Shown here one piece after another: positions 59,533 to 64,000 of a stretch of 64,000 nt of DNA (position 1 is its first letter; every line of letters begins with the position of its first letter). The translations under genes and the position numbers were made by a program. The stretch lies in NCBI GenBank assembly GCA_029706075.1, contig JAINUG010000174.1, positions 1,841,501-1,905,500 of the forward strand. The letters are read 5' to 3'. This DNA comes from Aldrovandia affinis (lineage: Eukaryota > Chordata > Actinopteri > Notacanthiformes > Halosauridae). The notes beneath the pieces are model-generated. The model saw nothing but the letters and a program-made list of their open reading frames with translations, was not told the origin of the DNA and ran no database searches.

Positions 59533-60109
59533 TACAGTATATCACATTTCCCCAAAACATTGCAATGTAGTTTCAAGCTTTTATAAACCCAATTATACTC
59601 ATGAATACAGTATATTCCTTCATAAGGCATTAGCACATTCATGGATAAACAGAAATCTCTCAAAGGCTTCATTTCAGTAATGAATTTCAGAATATTTTAA
59701 TATGAAAAACTTCCTCTGACAATATTCATAGCAATATCCTTGGACTTCAACAACTTAACTACTCATCTTCAACCATAATGAGCAGCTTCAAAAACTTAGC
59801 AACATTGGAAATAGACACTGCACCTGGAATTCAGATTGAAATACTGCCTGCTGTTCCAATTTAATTTAGTTCCTTTCCAACATTCTCTCCTCATTACCAA
59901 AATTGTATGCCAACTGGATTGCATCTCATGTAGAAATGACCATCGGTGAATGATTGTAAAAGAGGATTCTGTAATAGGAGCAATAAACACATCAGCACTT
60001 TGGTTTTCATGTATTTGTGACTACTGTATTAGTTTATAGATCAGACGGAATTTAAATGCATTGGATACAGGATGGCCACTATAGCAGTTTCTGGAACTGG
60101 GCTTGCAGC
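59533..60109. other. Unique DNA, nothing recognised
   Basis: AT-rich, with no motif-bearing frames. Confidence 0.35.
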
Positions 60110-60255
60110 CAAATATATGAATTCTCAGTATGGTGTGGATGTTATGGCCTTGGACAAGGCAGGCAAGTTGAATTACTTCAGTAAATAGCCAGCTGTATGA
60201 ATGCATGTTCAATGAAGCCATGAAAGTTATCCTAGACAATGCGATCTGCTAAATA
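60110..60255 (+). repeat. SINE body fragment
   Basis: GGCCTTGGACAAGGCAGGC, ATTACTTCAGTAAATAGCCA, GCTGTATGAATG and GATCTGCTAAAT are in the order of the common fish SINE body also seen at 33741 and 54261. The head is missing. Confidence 0.6.
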
Positions 60256-62253
60256 AAGAACATAACTCCCAAAAGACAGAATTGTCTATGGATTCGCACC
60301 CCCCACCCCACACACACACAAACAAAAGTTTCGGTGCTATGAATATGCATTTCTCATTCTGCATACTTCCTGTTTGATGTGGAATTTATGAAGACGGCAC
60401 ATTATGAAGCAAGTCACCCTTTCTGCCATCACCCTTTGATATGAATATTTAACTGTTATGTAAGAAATGTGTGTGCCCCAGAAGCCATGGTAAGGAACAA
60501 AATGAATCTTGTTCATCCTGAAATTCATATTTCAAAAAAGAAATTGATAAAGCACCAGCCGAATAATGACTGCCTTTCTTCAAAGCATCAGATATGAAAG
60601 GAATACTCTCACCCAGAGCCTATTCTGCTGTATCATATAGTGCAGTTTCTTAGATTTGAACTGCTGAAGGTTTTTTGGGCCCATCAAATTTCAGTTGCTG
60701 CAATATATCCAGATATATACTCCTCACTCGAGAGCAAATTTATCCATGCAATTCACCAAAAGGAAATTGACTGGGAACCAATATGCATTATAAACTTGAA
60801 CATTTTAATCATAGCTCCAGGGAACACCTCATATAAATATTTGTAAACACAACAGCAAAAATAATTAGAGAAATGAAATACTGAAAAACAACAAGACAAA
60901 AAACCCACTTCCAACCGGCAATGGAAATTCTGCAGACATTGCGTGTAGGCGTGTCTGTGCGATTTACTGTTCCCAAATTCCCAAACAATGAATTTTTGTT
61001 TTGCGGCAACATGGAAAAACCTTGCCATCGTGAAGCTGGACCATCTTGGATTGCCTACGCATTCATGGTTCATCCTGTTGAGAGAACACTTCCTCGATGC
61101 TGTTAAAAATAACCTGTTCGTAAGCTTGCCTGGGAACAGAAACACAGACTCTGTTTACAGTCATTGTGAGAAGTTTGCAATAATGACGGAATGCCGACAA
61201 CCCCACTCAAAACTCCCTACGCCCAGCGCCGTCAGGCAGCCACAGCCCCATTGACTGAATGATGGCTGTACATACAATAAGGGCACATTCAAATTCAGAG
61301 GAGGATTTGTGACTCCAGATTTGAGCACCACTGAAGTACAACAGATTTGAATGTATTTTGTATTCTAGTCACACAGGTGAGGACTAACTCCACGGAGAGC
61401 ACTTTTTCTGTCGAGTGCGGTCAGCAGTTTGAATTGTTGCCATGGGTGTAATGACTATCTAAAAAGCAGATGGAATGGGGGAAAAAAGCAAAAAAAAAGC
61501 AAAAAAACAGGAAGCCAGACCGCTGAAAAGCAAACTAGAGGACCTAGTACCAGCTGATTATTTCCGTTTTTTGCCCTTTTGGCAAAACAAGTAATTTCAC
61601 CAAGAGACATACCACTGTCCCCTTGCTTTTGTGACATCTTTGTGAATGTTACTCTATAAACAATGGAGGAGATGCATGGTGTGTATGACACAATTGGAGT
61701 CAGGAGGACTTCTGTACCAGGGTCGATCCGATCCGTGTGTCGGTCGGTCGTGTATGCGCTTTCCGGTTTCTAATATTTTCGCTGAAAGTGTACCATCTGT
61801 CAGGCCTTGACCCAAGAGGCAGGATCTTCCTTTTGTTTCTCAGATGAGATGATGTTAATGAGAACTCAGGGGAGTTGAAGGAGGGGAGGGAGGGAGTGAG
61901 ATGTAGAAAAAGGAGGAGATAGAAAGAGAGAGACTGACTTTTGACAGCTGTTATGAAAAAACATAGTTTGAAAAAGAAAAAGGAAAAAGCAAGGGAGGTC
62001 AGGGGTAGTGCAGTGACTAAGTCTTGGCCTAGTAGAGGAACAGAGGCAATAACTAACCTCTATAGCTATGTACTTAGAGTTCAAACTCACGCTAACAGAA
62101 GATATGGTAAGTGAATCCCATATTCTCACTGAATTCATAAAATCTCTTTTGCTGCAGTTCAGTATTTCCATAAAAAATATGACAAGCAGTTTATTACATT
62201 CCCAGCAGTACATAAAACAACAAACAATTGTTTGCTGTATAATGGTGCCAAAA
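60256..62253. other. Unique DNA, nothing recognised
   Basis: CA repeats lie at 60309-60322 and A-rich low complexity at 61480-61510. A weak tRNA-like word (GTAGTGCAGTGACTAAGTC) at about 62007 lacks a B box. No gene was recognised. Confidence 0.35.
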
Positions 62254-62470
62254 CAGGGCTTCTCAAACTCAGTCCTGGAGACCCCTGTGTACACTGTTCT
62301 TTGTTCCAGCCAATCCTGTAATTAGTTAAGGTAATTGAGAACATGCATTTACATACTTTCACAATTCTTGTGATTATACCTGCCAATCATTCAATCAGGT
62401 GTATGTTATATAGCAGACAACAGCTCAACAGAAATAGCCATTGCAGCTGGAACAAAGTTGGAAGCCCTAT
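62254..62470. mobile_element. hAT-type non-autonomous element, diverged
   Basis: The left end, CAGGGCTTCTCAAACTCAGT followed by CCTGGAGACCCC, is a well-known form of fish hAT termini. The right end (GAAGCCCTATG) is a degraded inverted counterpart. No clear 8-bp target duplication is visible, so the right limit is approximate. Confidence 0.6.
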
Positions 62471-63959
62471 GCTACAATACAGCTTAATGTTTTCAATACA
62501 TTTGGTTTGAAATGTGAAGATGATTTATACTGTATATATATATGATGTAAATTAGAATTCACTTTTGATAAATAAAACAATTGTAACGGCAGTGTTATTG
62601 GATGGAATAAATGAGTTGCTTATTTTTGGTGGTCATAGGAAGTGGAACTTTTCCCAATCTATACCCCTGTCCGTACAAACAAGCAGGAAAGGCAGCATGG
62701 GCAGAGCCAACTCCAGAGACCACACCCACAAACACATTTTCCTCTGCAATTCAATTAAGGAAGAGTCTGCAGCTCCTAAACAACTGGATCCTCTATCTAC
62801 AACCAAGACCCACATGACAAGAGGCACGGAGCCTTGATCGGTTTAGCATAGAATTCCAGCACCAGGCCCATTTCCCATCCGTAAAAACAGGAAAATTCTA
62901 AAAAACCTGTAATAATCACTCACAAGCAGTGGGATGGTTACTAAACATCACCAAATCCCTGAAAAGGAGGCATGTGATTATTTAAATATGAAACGGACGT
63001 TTACATCCATTGCATTAGTCACTGCATCACCCAATCCCCTCTAATTCAAAAAGGGGATTTAGTGGCGGGCTAAATGAGGACTTGCACGTTGGCACATGTA
63101 GCATCCTACAGCGCAAAACTAGCTCTGATCGGTCTGGACCTTGGGATGGTGTCATGGGAGAACTGGCTGTGACCCAACATCTCACTAGTGGAGGCAATCA
63201 TCGGTCTCAGTCACAGAGCGCGAGGGCAAACAGGACTGTGATATACAGTAGGCACGAGGCGGGACGGATGAGAGCGACCGAACTGCATGCTGATTCACCT
63301 GCATATAGGTACACCCGAACATCTCAAATCAGACAAAGCGTTTGTGTGATTTCGCAAGAAATGGCCAAATACTATGCGGATGGAAGAGGAACAAAAACAT
63401 CAAGATGAAACGTTTTACACATGAATGGGATGGGATTTTCTGGGGCAGCACAGGGACGTGGGCATTGGGTTTTTGTTTCCCCCCATGGGAACAGGAACGA
63501 GCTTGCTCATTTTAAACTGTGAAAATGTTATAATATACATTACGTACAGTACGCAGTATTCAATGTAAATGATTAAAATTATTCTTATGTCCAGTTAATT
63601 AGCCTTTTTGGTACAATTATTGAAAGAAGGCGAATAACACTTAATACTCAATAGTAGCTTATTATTTAAGAAGCATTACAAACAAGATCAAAAATGATCA
63701 AAAGTTGACGTAATAGCTTCATATTTCTGGTAGTAAAGAACTTAAACAACACATCTTCAGAGAAAGGTATAAAGGTATCACACAAAATCCTGGACAGCCA
63801 ATTCGGTTTGTATGACCTACTTAATGACGTCTCACATCGACACCTTTGCACATACCAACCAAAGTGCAAAAGTGGCAGCAAGTCTTATACATAGGGCACA
63901 TGTGTAACCTTAAATTTACGTATAATTTACAGAAATGTGAAGGAAAAAAAACCCTCCAA
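62471..63959. other. Unique DNA, nothing recognised
   Basis: A 108-codon plus-strand frame (63082-63408) and shorter ones have no recognised motif. Confidence 0.35.
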
Positions 63960-63983
63960 TGGCCGGTATTTGACACCACTGAT
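63960..63983. mobile_element. Possible hAT element end
   Basis: GGCCGGTATTTGACACCACTG reversed is CAGTGGTGTCAAATACCGGCC, similar to CAGGGGTGTCAAACTC-type hAT ends, as in the MITE at 51208. Only one end is visible. Confidence 0.35.
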
Positions 63984-64000
63984 ATAGCTGATGACTGCCA

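Overview
The window looks like nuclear DNA of a ray-finned fish, most likely a teleost. The evidence is the mix of degraded Tc1-like transposons, L2-type LINE fragments, hAT and PIF/Harbinger relics, tRNA-derived SINEs of fish type and many CA/GA microsatellites. No long conserved reading frame is present and the longest open frames are chance ones, so this is intergenic or large-intron sequence. The species cannot be named from the sequence alone.

Layout. 1-0.6 kb is the 3' end of a Tc1-like transposon cut by the window edge. 0.6-9 kb is mostly unique DNA with a perfect CTCF-type motif (5577-5591), a minus-strand SINE (6.8-7.1 kb), a diverged 110-bp duplication and a GC-rich block (7.8-8.0 kb). 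A GA microsatellite (9.3 kb) is followed by two more Tc1 relics (9.9-11.0 and 12.7-13.2 kb) and further SINEs. 17-20.4 kb holds the only gene-like signals. These are a CpG-rich block at 19.85-20.4 kb with splice donors pointing outward on both strands, and two minus-strand candidate exons downstream, one with an ATG in good context. 20.4-31 kb is mostly unique DNA plus a SINE and a Harbinger 5' end. 31.1-31.8 kb is a hAT-type relic that still carries a 133-codon open transposase C-terminus.

34.3-34.9 kb is a transposase-free Tc1-type element, and 35.0-35.65 kb resembles a conserved non-coding element. 36.6-37.0 kb is a complete tRNA-Glu-derived SINE carrying a perfect CTCF-type motif. 38.25-40.83 kb is the most unusual part: a tandem array of about 19 units, most of them 137 bp, each with a tRNA-like core (pol III B-box-like motif, anticodon-loop-like CTCCCA, best resemblance tRNA-Gly) and with higher-order periodicity. 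Another tRNA-headed SINE follows immediately. 42-50 kb holds three minus-strand L2 LINE pieces. At 51.2 kb lies a near-palindromic hAT MITE with an intact 8-bp target duplication. 58.5-59.5 kb holds two Tc1-family elements side by side, and 62.3 kb and the right edge carry further hAT-like ends.

Functionally, the coding-like sequences are almost all dead mobile-element proteins. The plausible host elements are the candidate bidirectional promoter near 20 kb, three CTCF-type motifs, an RFX X-box-like motif and several candidate non-coding conserved blocks. All of these are inferences from motif and composition.
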